Positions 36,973 through 45,472 of a DNA stretch of 64,000 nt are shown in pieces. The translations under genes and the position numbers were made by a program. The DNA comes from Phycisphaerae bacterium RAS1 (GTDB lineage Bacteria; Planctomycetota; Phycisphaerae; UBA1845; Fen-1342): the NCBI GenBank assembly GCA_007859745.1, contig SMLU01000001.1, forward strand, positions 1,302,001 to 1,366,000. Direction: 5' to 3'. Under the pieces are notes generated by a model. It was not told the origin of the DNA and made no database searches. It saw nothing but the letters and a program-made list of their open reading frames with translations. How positions within the stretch are numbered: the stretch's first letter is position 1; each line of letters starts with the position of its first letter.

Positions 36973-37599
36973 ATGGCCCGGCCGATCGAGAAACGGGCGT
37001 TCATCGAGCGCGGCGTGGTCGCCGTGGTGGCGGAGCGCGGCCTGCACGCCGTCACCATTCAGGACATCGCCCGGGCCTCGGGCGTCTCCGCCGGCCTGCT
37101 CTATCGTTACTGGAAAACGCGCGACGCGCTGGCGGCGGACGTGTACCGCCGGCACCACGCGGCCCTGCTGGAGCAGTTGTCGAACTCCGTCGCGGGGGAG
37201 CCGGACGCCTGGCGGCAGCTTCTCGCCGCGGTGCGGGCGTTTCTGGCCTTTGCCGCGGCCAGCCCGGTGGAATTGAAGTTCCTCCTGCTGAGTCAGCACG
37301 ACCTCGGGCCGCAGCTTCCGCGCGGGCGGAGCGTGCACGACTGGCTGCGCGGCCGGGTGGACGCGGCCCTGCGGCAGGGGCGCCTGCGGCGGATGGACGC
37401 CGACCTGGCCTGCCAGCTTTTCATGGGCGCGGTGCTGCAGCCGGTGGTGGGCATTATCTACGGCCGGCTGCGCGGCCCGGCGACGCGCCTGACGACCGAC
37501 GTGCTGGCTGCGCTGGAGCGACTTCTGGGGTCGGATCCGCAACCCGAGCGACGCACTCCCCCGCGTAAGAAGGCGCGGCGCGAAGCGCCGCGCACGTAA
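36973..37599 (+). CDS. TetR/AcrR-family transcriptional regulator
   Basis: 208 residues. N-terminal helix-turn-helix: VVAVVAERGLHAVTIQDIAR, then ASGVSAGLLYRYWKTRDALA. The C-terminal ligand domain is helical and ends in a basic tail (RRTPPRKKARREAPRT). Represses its target genes until a small ligand binds. A palindrome just upstream suggests autoregulation; the same half-site pattern at the start of the next gene, 36 bp downstream, suggests that the large exported protein is also under its control. Confidence 0.9.
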   Translation: MARPIEKRAFIERGVVAVVAERGLHAVTIQDIARASGVSAGLLYRYWKTRDALAADVYRRHHAALLEQLSNSVAGEPDAWRQLLAAVRAFLAFAAASPVELKFLLLSQHDLGPQLPRGRSVHDWLRGRVDAALRQGRLRRMDADLACQLFMGAVLQPVVGIIYGRLRGPATRLTTDVLAALERLLGSDPQPERRTPPRKKARREAPRT

Positions 37600-37635
37600 C
37601 CGGGCCGCACGGCGGCCGGAAAGGACGCGTGTAAA

Positions 37636-40542
37636 ATGAATAAGTGTTTCCTCACTAATACACGAAACGCGCTGCTGATCGCCGCCTGGGCGGCCGCAGC
37701 CTGGACCGCGGCGGCACAGTCGGCGACGACGCTGCCCTTCGGCGTCAAGATCGAGACCTACCGCAGCAAGGAAGTCGGCGAGATTGTCTTTGCCGTCATG
37801 CTCGATCAGCCCTTTCTGGCCGAGGAGTTCGAAAAGAGCAACTTCCTGCGCCTGACGCCGCTGGACCCGCGGGCCTATCTCACCTACCCGAAGGAAACCC
37901 GCTTCGAGCAGAAACACGCCACGTTCTACGGCCGCATGCGCGGCGAGGGCGTCGCCCGCGTGCGCGTCACGTATGAGAACGTGACCGAGAACCCGGACGG
38001 CTCGCGGCGCGTCAGCGAGCAGCACGGCGACCTGGAAATCTCTATTCCGGCCGAACCCGGCGGCCCGGCCGCCATTTTCACCGAGTGGGCCCGCCAGCAG
38101 AACCTGCACTTCTGCCACCTGCTGGAGGCCTATCCCAACGACTCCTTTCTTCAATACGCGCTGCTGCAATCGAAGCAGCGCTACGGCGTAACGCCGCCGC
38201 CGCTGCCCTCGCCGGCGTCGGAATCGAAGCAGGTCGAATCGAGTCTCTACAGCTTCTTCTCCGGCAGCCTGGCGATCCAGGAATCGCTGCAGCGGCAGTC
38301 GTTCGGCGCCCGCGGCGACGCGCCGCAGGAAACGCACATCAGCAGCCTGACGTCGCCGGTCGTGCGGACAACCGATTACGCGGCCCTGCTGGAGAAACGC
38401 AAAGCCGCCGGCGGCCCGCCGCCGGAGCGGATCGAGCTGGCGCGGGCGATCCCCGGCGACCAGTACATGCTGCACGTTCGCTCCTTTGACGCGGCGCGCG
38501 AGCTGTTTGATCTCGGCGACGACTGGGGCGGCAGCCTGTTGCGGTTGATGTCGGTGACCGCCCGCGACGACCGCTTGCAGGACCGATTTGAAACGCAACT
38601 GATCGCCCCGCGCAGCGGCGTATCGCAGCTTTTCGCCGAAAACGCCGTGAGCGAAATGGCGCTGAGCGGGTCCGACACCGCACTGCGCGACGGCAGCGAC
38701 CTGACGATCGTCTTTCGCGTCAAACGCCCCGACCTGTTTGACGCGGCGAGCGCGACATGGCTGGAAGCCGCCCGCGCCGCCGATCCGCGCATCGAGCTGC
38801 GCGAGTTCAACTACCGGGGCAAGCAGATTGCGGCGCGCTACACGCCCGATCGCCGGATCAGCTCCTTCGTCGTCCGCCACGATGACCTGGCGGTCTTCTC
38901 TAACTCGCATGTCACGATCCGCCGCGTTGTGAACACGCTGCTCGGGTCGGCGGGGGCGCTCTATGACGAGCCGGACTACGCCTACGTGGCCGGGCTCCTG
39001 CCGCCCGGCGAGGTCGCGTATTTCTACGCGTCCGAGGCTTTTCTCCGCCGGTCGATCAGTCCCCAATCGAAAATCTCGGAGAAACGGCGGCGGCAGTGCT
39101 TTAACAACCTGGTGATGCTCAACAACGCCTCGCTGCTCTTTCGCATGGAAAACGGCCGCTCACCGGCGTCGCTGAGCGAGCTGGGCGCGGGGCGCTTCAT
39201 CGACGCGGAGCGGCTGACGTGCCCGCATGGCGGTAGCTACGCCTTTGACGCCGACGCCGACACGGCGGCGTGCTCGCTGCACAACCGCCTGCCTCTGCTC
39301 ACGCCGAACGCCGAGCTGAGCGTGCTCAAGGTGTCGGCCGTCGAGCGCGAGGAATACGAGCGCTACCGCGACCGCTGCCAGGCGGCCTGGGGCGACGCGT
39401 TCAATCCGGTCGCCGTGCGAATCCGAACGCAGCCGAGCGTCCGGCTGGAGTTCTGCGTCCTGCCGATGGGGCCGGAGAGCCTGTACGAAGCGTTTCGCAG
39501 CGCGACCGATACGCGGATCGCGCACGCGGCCCCGCCGCCGGCCGCGTCCACGACGCTCCTGACGCTGACGGCGGCGCCCGGGCGGCCGCGCATCGGGGCG
39601 CTGCTGCGAGACCTGCCCGGCATCGCCGACGTGCTGGCGGCCGACCCGACGCTCACGGATCTGAATTGGATCGGCGACAACGTGTCGGTTCATCTGTGCG
39701 ACAACGACACCATTGTGGAAGTCGATCCGACCTGTCTGCGAACGCTGAGTTTCTTTCGCGAAATCGACGTCTTCGATCAGTCGTTGGCGGCGGGCGTCGT
39801 GCTGGCCACGAGCCTGCCGGCCTACGCGACCATCGAGTTGGCCGACGCTGACAAGGCGCAGCGATTCCTTGAGTTGCTCTCGTCGCGCCTCTTCCTGGAG
39901 CACAAGTCCGTTTACGGATTTGAGACGCGCTTCGACGCCTATCGCCTGCCCGATTACCAGGGTTTCGCCAACTACGTCGTCAGCTACCAGTTCTATGCCC
40001 TGAAGCTGCGCCTGCATGTCGCGCTCACCGGTGATCGACTGGTCGCCGCCACGACCCCGAAGGCGCTGCGCGACGTCATCGACGCGGTGGCGGCGCGCGA
40101 GACGGCGGGACAGGCGGCGCCGCCGGGCGGCGAGGCGGCTCACATTCGGGCAGATATTTCGCTCGCAGCGATGAGCGCGTTCAAGGAAAGCCTGCGACTT
40201 TACTGGGCCGAGAAATCGCGCCTGGCGTGCCACGCGAACATCACGCCCGTGCGACACCTGGCGGCTCTCTACGGCGCTCCGCTGGATCAGATCGATCGGC
40301 TCTCGCAGTCGAAGTATGGCGTCACATTCTTCTGCCCCGAGGGCGGCCGGTACGAATACGACCAGGCCCGCGACCAGGTGACGTGCAGCGTCCACGGCAA
40401 CCGGCAGGACTCGCGCCAGCCGCAGGTGATCGACCGCGATTCGTCCTTCTTCCGATTCGTGGATTCGATCGATCGGATCTCGGCGACGATCGCGTTTCGC
40501 GAGGATCATGCACTGGCGACGCTGGATATCCGCAGGCGGTAG
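37636..40542 (+). CDS. Large exported protein of unknown function
   Basis: 968 residues. Signal peptide (NALLIAAWAAAAWTAAAQS). No enzyme motif recognised. Two related small modules carry the pattern C-P-x-G-G-x-Y-x-(F/Y)-D...C-x-(L/V)-H: CPHGGSYAFDADADTAACSL near 534-553 and CPEGGRYEYDQARDQVTCSV near 901-920. Similar modules end some prepilin-like proteins. Between them is a long alpha/beta region without membrane segments. Downstream of the TetR gene by 36 bp, so probably in its regulon. Followed directly by the REP-RAYT unit. Confidence 0.75.
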   Translation: MNKCFLTNTRNALLIAAWAAAAWTAAAQSATTLPFGVKIETYRSKEVGEIVFAVMLDQPFLAEEFEKSNFLRLTPLDPRAYLTYPKETRFEQKHATFYGRMRGEGVARVRVTYENVTENPDGSRRVSEQHGDLEISIPAEPGGPAAIFTEWARQQNLHFCHLLEAYPNDSFLQYALLQSKQRYGVTPPPLPSPASESKQVESSLYSFFSGSLAIQESLQRQSFGARGDAPQETHISSLTSPVVRTTDYAALLEKRKAAGGPPPERIELARAIPGDQYMLHVRSFDAARELFDLGDDWGGSLLRLMSVTARDDRLQDRFETQLIAPRSGVSQLFAENAVSEMALSGSDTALRDGSDLTIVFRVKRPDLFDAASATWLEAARAADPRIELREFNYRGKQIAARYTPDRRISSFVVRHDDLAVFSNSHVTIRRVVNTLLGSAGALYDEPDYAYVAGLLPPGEVAYFYASEAFLRRSISPQSKISEKRRRQCFNNLVMLNNASLLFRMENGRSPASLSELGAGRFIDAERLTCPHGGSYAFDADADTAACSLHNRLPLLTPNAELSVLKVSAVEREEYERYRDRCQAAWGDAFNPVAVRIRTQPSVRLEFCVLPMGPESLYEAFRSATDTRIAHAAPPPAASTTLLTLTAAPGRPRIGALLRDLPGIADVLAADPTLTDLNWIGDNVSVHLCDNDTIVEVDPTCLRTLSFFREIDVFDQSLAAGVVLATSLPAYATIELADADKAQRFLELLSSRLFLEHKSVYGFETRFDAYRLPDYQGFANYVVSYQFYALKLRLHVALTGDRLVAATTPKALRDVIDAVAARETAGQAAPPGGEAAHIRADISLAAMSAFKESLRLYWAEKSRLACHANITPVRHLAALYGAPLDQIDRLSQSKYGVTFFCPEGGRYEYDQARDQVTCSVHGNRQDSRQPQVIDRDSSFFRFVDSIDRISATIAFREDHALATLDIRRR
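37637..37654. promoter_or_regulatory. Second TetR operator-like site
   Basis: TGAATAAGTGTTTCCTCA matches the site before the TetR gene at 14 of 18 positions. It overlaps the start codon of the exported protein gene, so the likeness could be coincidence of the first codons. Confidence 0.3.
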
Positions 40543-40596
40543 CTGAGGCGGCAACAACCACTCCGACCAACCTGGTGCGAGATGGGAATCTCGCCG

Positions 40597-41433
40597 GGTG
40601 CCACTGGCGGCTTGCCCGCCAGTGCGATCGTCGGTTGATCCTCAGAACTCCAGCGGCGTGATCCTCGGCAAGGCGGCGTCGAACGGCCGGACCGGCTGTT
40701 CATACTCTCTGAAACTGGACCATCGCCACTCCTCGGGTCGTTCGCACAACCCGCGCCGGCACGGGTTCAGGTGAATGTAGTCGATCGTCGCCTGCACGGC
40801 TTGCCAACTGTAGATGTTGCGGTCGTATCCCGGGCCTTCCTGCCAGAAGCGAAAGACCTCCTTGCCGGGCCGCTCGCGGGTCGTCAGCGATGAGAGCAGT
40901 GGATCGCGTACAGCCAGCAGCGCCCGCCTGACGCGGTACGAGAACGGACGCTTGATCGCGTAGAGCAAGGCTGAAATCCGGCTTGCGTTGGGGGGCAGCT
41001 TGACGTTCGCACTGGCGGGCAAGCCGCCAGTGGCACCCTCGCCGATGGCGCCCGTGCCGGTGGCGCTGGGTGCCACGGGCGGCTCGTCCGCGTGCCGCCC
41101 GCGGAAGCACGAGAAGATGGACATGCTCGGGCATGAATACGAACGCCAGCAATTCAAACGCATGACGCTCCGCCGCGGCGTCGATGCATCGCGACAACAT
41201 CTCCCGCCACGCATCCCGCACCAGCAGCGGCCGGCGGTTGTAGCACGAGAATGTGAGTTCGTGAGCCTCGCCGGCCTCGTCGAAGTGGCGGACCGACTTG
41301 CGATGGGGTCGGCAGCGATTCGGCTCGCCCATTATGTGGTCCTATTGCCGGGGGCGGGGTTTCGTGATCAGCCCGATTCACGATCGGAGACGTTGTGCAC
41401 GATCGCACTGGCGGACAAGCCGCCAGTGGCACC
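40597..41433. mobile_element. REP-RAYT-REP unit
   Basis: Family C palindromes of 29 bp (GGTGCCACTGGCGGCTTGCC and on) sit at 40597-40625 and, inverted, at 41405-41433, flanking a gene for a REP-associated tyrosine transposase. A third copy lies inside the gene at 41009-41037. This is the classic arrangement of a RAYT with its own REPs. Two more copies belong to the small element at 36.7 kb. Confidence 0.8.
40642..41332 (-). pseudogene. REP-associated tyrosine transposase, interrupted
   Basis: IS200-like HUH enzyme (Y1 transposase family). The first part (from ATG 41332) reads ELTFSCYNRRPLLVRDAW and FMPEHVHLLVLP with the His-Val-His of the HUH motif. The second part, in another frame, reads ALLYAIKRPFSYRV, FRFWQEGPGYDRNIYSW and IDYIHLNPCRRGLCERPEEW, with the likely catalytic Tyr before IHLNP. 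Between them an insert of about 100-112 bp (near 40995-41107) contains a REP and a second palindrome and shifts the frame. The full protein cannot be made without frameshifting. Confidence 0.82.
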
Positions 41434-41554
41434 CAAGCAGATTTCACCGCTCGCCAGTGAAATCGAGCTGGAGTTGCGGTACGCTCAGGCGCGCGGCGCC
41501 GCTCGTACCCAGCGCTGATTTCCGCGACGGCGGCCGAAGAGAGGACTCCCGATT

Positions 41555-42859
41555 GTGAAACCGCCGCGCGCCTTCGTCGATTATCGAACTGACTCGGACT
41601 TCTCCCTCCAGAATCTCCCCTACGGCGTCTTCTCCACGCCCGACCAGGAGAAGCCGCGCTGCGGCGTTCGGATCGGCGACTTTGTGCTCGATTTGCGGGT
41701 GCTCGAACATCGCGGCTTTTTCAAGAGCGTCTTCGGCGATGAGCACGTGCTCTGCAAGTGGTCGCTGAACAAGTTCATGGGCAAGGGCCGTCCGGCGTGG
41801 CGGGCGGCACGTGCGATACTGACCGACCTCCTGCGGGCGGACAACCCGACGCTGCGCGATGACCGCGCCCTGCGCGACGAGGCGCTCATTCCCATCGAGC
41901 GCGTCACGATGCACCTGCCGGCCGAGATCGGCGACTACACCGACTTCTACTCCTCGCGCGAGCACGCCACCAACGTCGGCACCATGATGCGCGGCAAGGA
42001 CAACGCCCTCCAACCCAATTGGCTGTGGCTGCCGGTCGGATATCACGGGCGCGCCAGCTCGATCGTTGTCAGCGGAACCGACCTGCACCGTCCGCATGGC
42101 CAGACGATGGCGGACGGCGCCGCCGCGCCGGCTTTCGGACCCAGCCGGCTGGTGGATTTCGAGCTGGAAATGGGCTTTTTCATCGGGCCGGGCAATGACC
42201 TGGGCCGGCCCATTCCGATCGGACGGGCGGAAGAGCACATTTTCGGCATGGTGATCGTCAACGACTGGTCCGCCCGCGATGTGCAGAAGTGGGAATACGT
42301 GCCGCTCGGTCCGTTCCTGGCGAAAAACTTCGGCACGTCCATCTCGCCGTGGGTTGTCACGCTGGACGCGCTGGAGCCATTCCGCTGCGCCGGTCCGTTG
42401 CAGGATCCGCCGCCGCTGAAATACCTGCGGATGACGGGCGACGCCCAGGCTGCCTCGGGAGCGGTGGGCGGCGCCCGCCCGGCGTTCGACATCGCGCTCG
42501 ACGTGCGACTGCAAGGCGAGAAGATGCCCGCAGCGCACACCATTTGCCGATCGAATTTCCGGCATCTGTACTGGAGCATGGCCCAGCAGCTCGCTCATCA
42601 CAGTTGCAACGGCTGCAATCTCCGGCCCGGCGACCTGCTCGCCTCGGGCACGATCAGCGGCCCGACGCCCGACTCCTACGGCAGCATGCTCGAACTCACC
42701 TGGCGCGGCGAGAAGCCGATCACCTTTCCCAACGGCGAGCAGCGCCGCTTCATCGCCGATGGCGACCGCGTCACGATGTCCGCGTATTGCCAGGACGAGG
42801 GCTATCGCGTCGGCTTCGGCGAAGTGACCGGGAGAATCCTGCCGGCAAAGACGTCATGA
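41555..42859 (+). CDS. fahA: Fumarylacetoacetase
   Basis: 434 residues, GTG start. Last step of tyrosine breakdown: fumarylacetoacetate to fumarate and acetoacetate. The active-site region YTDFYSSREHATNVGTMMRG (Asp metal ligand and catalytic His) is present, as are GYHGRASSIVVSG, DFELEMGFFIGPGN (two Glu metal ligands), NDWSARDVQKWEYVPLGPFL and ASGTISGPTPDSYGSMLEL. Length is that of the eukaryotic-type enzyme. No other tyrosine-catabolism gene is visible. It is followed after 34 bp by rarA. Confidence 0.95.
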   Translation: MKPPRAFVDYRTDSDFSLQNLPYGVFSTPDQEKPRCGVRIGDFVLDLRVLEHRGFFKSVFGDEHVLCKWSLNKFMGKGRPAWRAARAILTDLLRADNPTLRDDRALRDEALIPIERVTMHLPAEIGDYTDFYSSREHATNVGTMMRGKDNALQPNWLWLPVGYHGRASSIVVSGTDLHRPHGQTMADGAAAPAFGPSRLVDFELEMGFFIGPGNDLGRPIPIGRAEEHIFGMVIVNDWSARDVQKWEYVPLGPFLAKNFGTSISPWVVTLDALEPFRCAGPLQDPPPLKYLRMTGDAQAASGAVGGARPAFDIALDVRLQGEKMPAAHTICRSNFRHLYWSMAQQLAHHSCNGCNLRPGDLLASGTISGPTPDSYGSMLELTWRGEKPITFPNGEQRRFIADGDRVTMSAYCQDEGYRVGFGEVTGRILPAKTS

Positions 42860-42893
42860 ACACCTCCGCCGGTCGAGTCTATACTCACGTGGG

Positions 42894-44246
42894 ATGAACC
42901 CGCCTGATCTCTTCGCCGAGCAGCGCCGCCAGGCGCAGCGCATGGTCGAGCCGCTGGCGGTTCGCATGCGTCCGCAGACGCTCGACGAGTTCGTCGGCCA
43001 GCAGCACTTCATCGGCGAGGGCAAGCTGCTGCGCCGGCTGCTGGAATCGGACCGGCTGAGCTCGGCCCTCTTCTACGGCCCGCCGGGCTGCGGAAAAACC
43101 ACGCTGGCGCAACTGGTCGCCGGCCACACGCGGGCCGCGTTCGAGACGCTGCACGCGGCGGAAGCGGGCGTCAAGGACGTTCGCCGAGTGATCGACGACG
43201 CCCAGCACCGGCTGCTCGCCGAGGGCCGTCGAACGGTCCTCTTCCTCGACGAGATTCACCGCTTCAGCCGCGCGCAGCAGGATGCGCTGCTGAAGGACGT
43301 GGAGAGCGGCCTGCTGACGCTGATCGGTGCGACGACGGAGAATCCGTTTCACTCGGTCACGGGGCCGCTCATCTCGCGCAGCCAGGTGTTCGAATTCAAG
43401 CCGCTGGGCGAAGAGGAAATCTCCACGCTGCTTCGCCGAGCGCTGGCCGGTCCGCCGCGCGGGCTCAGCGCCGCCGGCGTCGCCGTGGATGACGCCGCGC
43501 TGCGTTTCATCGCGCAGCGCAGCGACGGCGACGCGCGGCGGGCGCTGGGCGCGTTGGAAGTGGCCGTGCTTTCGGAGCAGGCGGCCGCCTCGCGCAGCCG
43601 TCCGCCCCGCCCGCCGCACGTCACGCTCGACGTCGCGGCCGACTCGATGCAGGTGAAAACCGTCGCCTACGACAAGGCCGGCGATACGCACTACGACATC
43701 GCCTCGGCGTTCATCAAGAGCATGCGCGGCAGCGACCCGGACGCCGCCGTCTACTGGCTGGCGCGCATGCTGGAAGGCGGCGAGGACCCGCGCTTCATCG
43801 CCCGGCGCATCGCGATCTGCGCGTCCGAGGACGTCGGAAACGCCGACCCGCAGGCGCTGCTGGTCGCGGCGGCGGCGGCGCAGACGACCGAGCTGGTCGG
43901 CCTGCCCGAGTGCGAGTATGCGCTGGCGCAGGCCGCGATCTATGTGGCGTGCGCCGCGAAATCCAATCGCTGCGCGGAGGCCATCTGGGCGGCGCGGGCC
44001 GACGTGCGCGAAAAGCCGCTTCTGAATGTGCCCAACCACCTGCGCGACAGGAGCTACGGCGGGGCGGAGCGGCTGGGCCGCGGCGACGGCTACCGGTATC
44101 CGCATGATGCGCCCGGCGGCTTCGTGGAGCAGGATTACCTGGGCGAGAAGCGGTCTTATTACAATCCCAGCGAGATTGGAGACGAGGCACGGCTGGGAGA
44201 AGTTCTGCGCCGGCGGCGGTCGAATCCACCGCCCCAAGCGCCCTAG
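42894..44246 (+). CDS. rarA: Replication-associated recombination protein A (RarA/MgsA)
   Basis: 450 residues. AAA+ clamp-loader-like ATPase acting at stalled replication forks. RMRPQTLDEFVGQQHFIGEG, Walker A GPPGCGKTTL, Walker B TVLFLDEIHRFSRAQQD and sensor 1 LIGATTENPFHSV are typical. The C-terminal tetramerisation domain has DIASAFIKSMRGSDPDAAVY and RRIAICASEDVGNADPQAL. Tail ends in a basic Pro stretch. Located 34 bp after fahA, possibly co-transcribed. Confidence 0.95.
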   Translation: MNPPDLFAEQRRQAQRMVEPLAVRMRPQTLDEFVGQQHFIGEGKLLRRLLESDRLSSALFYGPPGCGKTTLAQLVAGHTRAAFETLHAAEAGVKDVRRVIDDAQHRLLAEGRRTVLFLDEIHRFSRAQQDALLKDVESGLLTLIGATTENPFHSVTGPLISRSQVFEFKPLGEEEISTLLRRALAGPPRGLSAAGVAVDDAALRFIAQRSDGDARRALGALEVAVLSEQAAASRSRPPRPPHVTLDVAADSMQVKTVAYDKAGDTHYDIASAFIKSMRGSDPDAAVYWLARMLEGGEDPRFIARRIAICASEDVGNADPQALLVAAAAAQTTELVGLPECEYALAQAAIYVACAAKSNRCAEAIWAARADVREKPLLNVPNHLRDRSYGGAERLGRGDGYRYPHDAPGGFVEQDYLGEKRSYYNPSEIGDEARLGEVLRRRRSNPPPQAP

Positions 44247-44295
44247 TGTTTCGCTGCAACCAGCGGGTCAAGCCGCCACACGCTGGTTGTCTTGT

Positions 44296-44347
44296 GGGGA
44301 GCATCGGCGTCTCGCCGGTGCGCACCGGCGAGACGCCGATGCTCCCC
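44296..44347. repeat. Family E palindrome, copy 2 (perfect)
   Basis: 52 bp, each strand reading identically: GGGGAGCATCGGCGTCTCGC, then the centre CGGTGCGCACCG, then GCGAGACGCCGATGCTCCCC. Lies between rarA and the cyclo-ligase gene, 45 bp before the latter's start. Confidence 0.92.
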
Positions 44348-44391
44348 CAAACGAACGTGGTGTCGTCGGCAAAGGAGCAAGCAGAGTCAGC

Positions 44392-44970
44392 ATGACCAAG
44401 AAGGAACTGCGGCAGCAGCTTCGCGAGCGCCTCGCGGCGATTCCCGAGGCCGACCGCGCCGCGCGCAGCGCCGCCGCCTGCCGGCTGCTGGGCGTTCAGG
44501 CGGAGTTCGTCCGCAGCGAGACGGTGATGCTGTTCCTGTCATTGCCGACGGAGGTGGACACGTCGCCTTTGGCGCTCCTGGCCTGGCAACTGGGCAAGCG
44601 CGTGCTGGCGCCGAGCGTCTCGTGGGAACAGCGCCGCATGGCGCCGATCGAGATTCACTCGCTGACGTCCGGGCTGGAGACCGTCGAAATGGGCATCCGC
44701 CAGCCGGTCGAGGGCGCGGTCGTTCCGATCAGCGAGATCGACCTGGTCGTCGTTCCCGGGCTGGGCTTCGACGAAACCGGCAACCGCGTCGGCCGCGGCC
44801 GCGGCTTCTACGACCGCTTCCTGGCCCATCGCGAGTTCCGGGCCATCACGTGCGGGCTGGCGTTCGAGGAGCAGGTTGTGACGGTCGTTCCGGCGGATGA
44901 GCACGATATGCGGGTGCAGTTCCTGGTGACGGATGCGCGCGTGCGGCGCTTTGACGCGACGACGGCGTAG
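44392..44970 (+). CDS. 5-formyltetrahydrofolate cyclo-ligase
   Basis: 192 residues. Converts 5-formyl-THF to 5,10-methenyl-THF with ATP. KKELRQQLRERLAAIPEADR at the N-terminus, FLSLPTEVDTSPL in the substrate-binding part and the ATP-binding loop VVVPGLGFDETGNRVGRGRG with FYDRFL following it are diagnostic. Start at ATG 44392; AAAGGAG lies about 15 bases upstream. Confidence 0.92.
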   Translation: MTKKELRQQLRERLAAIPEADRAARSAAACRLLGVQAEFVRSETVMLFLSLPTEVDTSPLALLAWQLGKRVLAPSVSWEQRRMAPIEIHSLTSGLETVEMGIRQPVEGAVVPISEIDLVVVPGLGFDETGNRVGRGRGFYDRFLAHREFRAITCGLAFEEQVVTVVPADEHDMRVQFLVTDARVRRFDATTA

Positions 44971-45201
44971 CCGTTTGCGCGGCCGGCCGCAGGGAGATTG
45001 TCGTCTGGAATTCGCATGGCGCCGCGCTCGGGGCTGTCTCGTAGAGCAGCACGGTGATCGGCGCGACCTCGTTGAAACGCGCCGACGCCCATCCGAGAAG
45101 GGATGGCTCGGTCTGCCCGGTGACGCTCCGCCATGTGCCCGGCGTTCCATCCTGCCGGATGACGCACGATCGGCCCGACCCGGATCGGCCGGGCCCCTTT
45201 T

Positions 45202-45298
45202 CCGAACCCGCCGCGCCAAGCGGCGGGTTGACGATCGTTGGCGCGCGGTGCCGTTGGACCAGGGACGTCGACCCGCCGCTTGGCGCGGCGGGTTCGGA
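45202..45298. repeat. Family B palindromic repeat, copy 4
   Basis: 97 bp. CCGAACCCGCCGCGCCAAGC on the left, CTTGGCGCGGCGGGTTCGGA on the right. The loop starts GACGATCGTTGGCG, close to GACAATCGTTGGCG in copy 3, so more than the arms is conserved. Confidence 0.9.
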
Positions 45299-45366
45299 CA
45301 GAAATGCGGCCGTCCGGCGCTGATTGCGGCGCGGTCGGCGGACAGACTTGGCTTGGAGCTGCTATC

Positions 45367-45436
45367 AGAACCCCGCACGGGAGTGCGGGGTACGCCAGCC
45401 CGCCACTTCCGTGGCGGGTTCTGTCAGGCGCTCTTA
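45367..45436. repeat. Family D palindrome pair, copy 2
   Basis: CCCCGCACGGGAGTGCGGGG followed by CCCGCCACTTCCGTGGCGGG and the same GGCGCTCT tail as copy 1. Close to the 3' end of the LysM gene, where it could terminate transcription. Confidence 0.85.
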
Positions 45437-45472
45437 ACGTCGCACGCTTGTCTCTCTCGCGCTTGCCGCTGC

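Larger units (their letters stand above)
44971..45472. other. Convergent intergenic region with two palindromes
   Basis: 502 bp without a credible gene. Contains family B copy 4 (45202-45298) and family D copy 2 (45367-45436). The rest carries no recognised promoter or RNA, and lies between two genes that end toward each other. Confidence 0.7.

Noticed and set aside
36841-39066. 741-codon minus-strand frame crossing the TetR gene
   Set aside because: TetR and the exported protein have clear signatures on the other strand; this frame has none.
45366-45424. Family D hairpins as a simple rho-independent terminator
   Set aside because: No U-tract follows, and the paired structure recurs with its flanks at 28.8 kb, so it is listed as a repeat although termination is possible.
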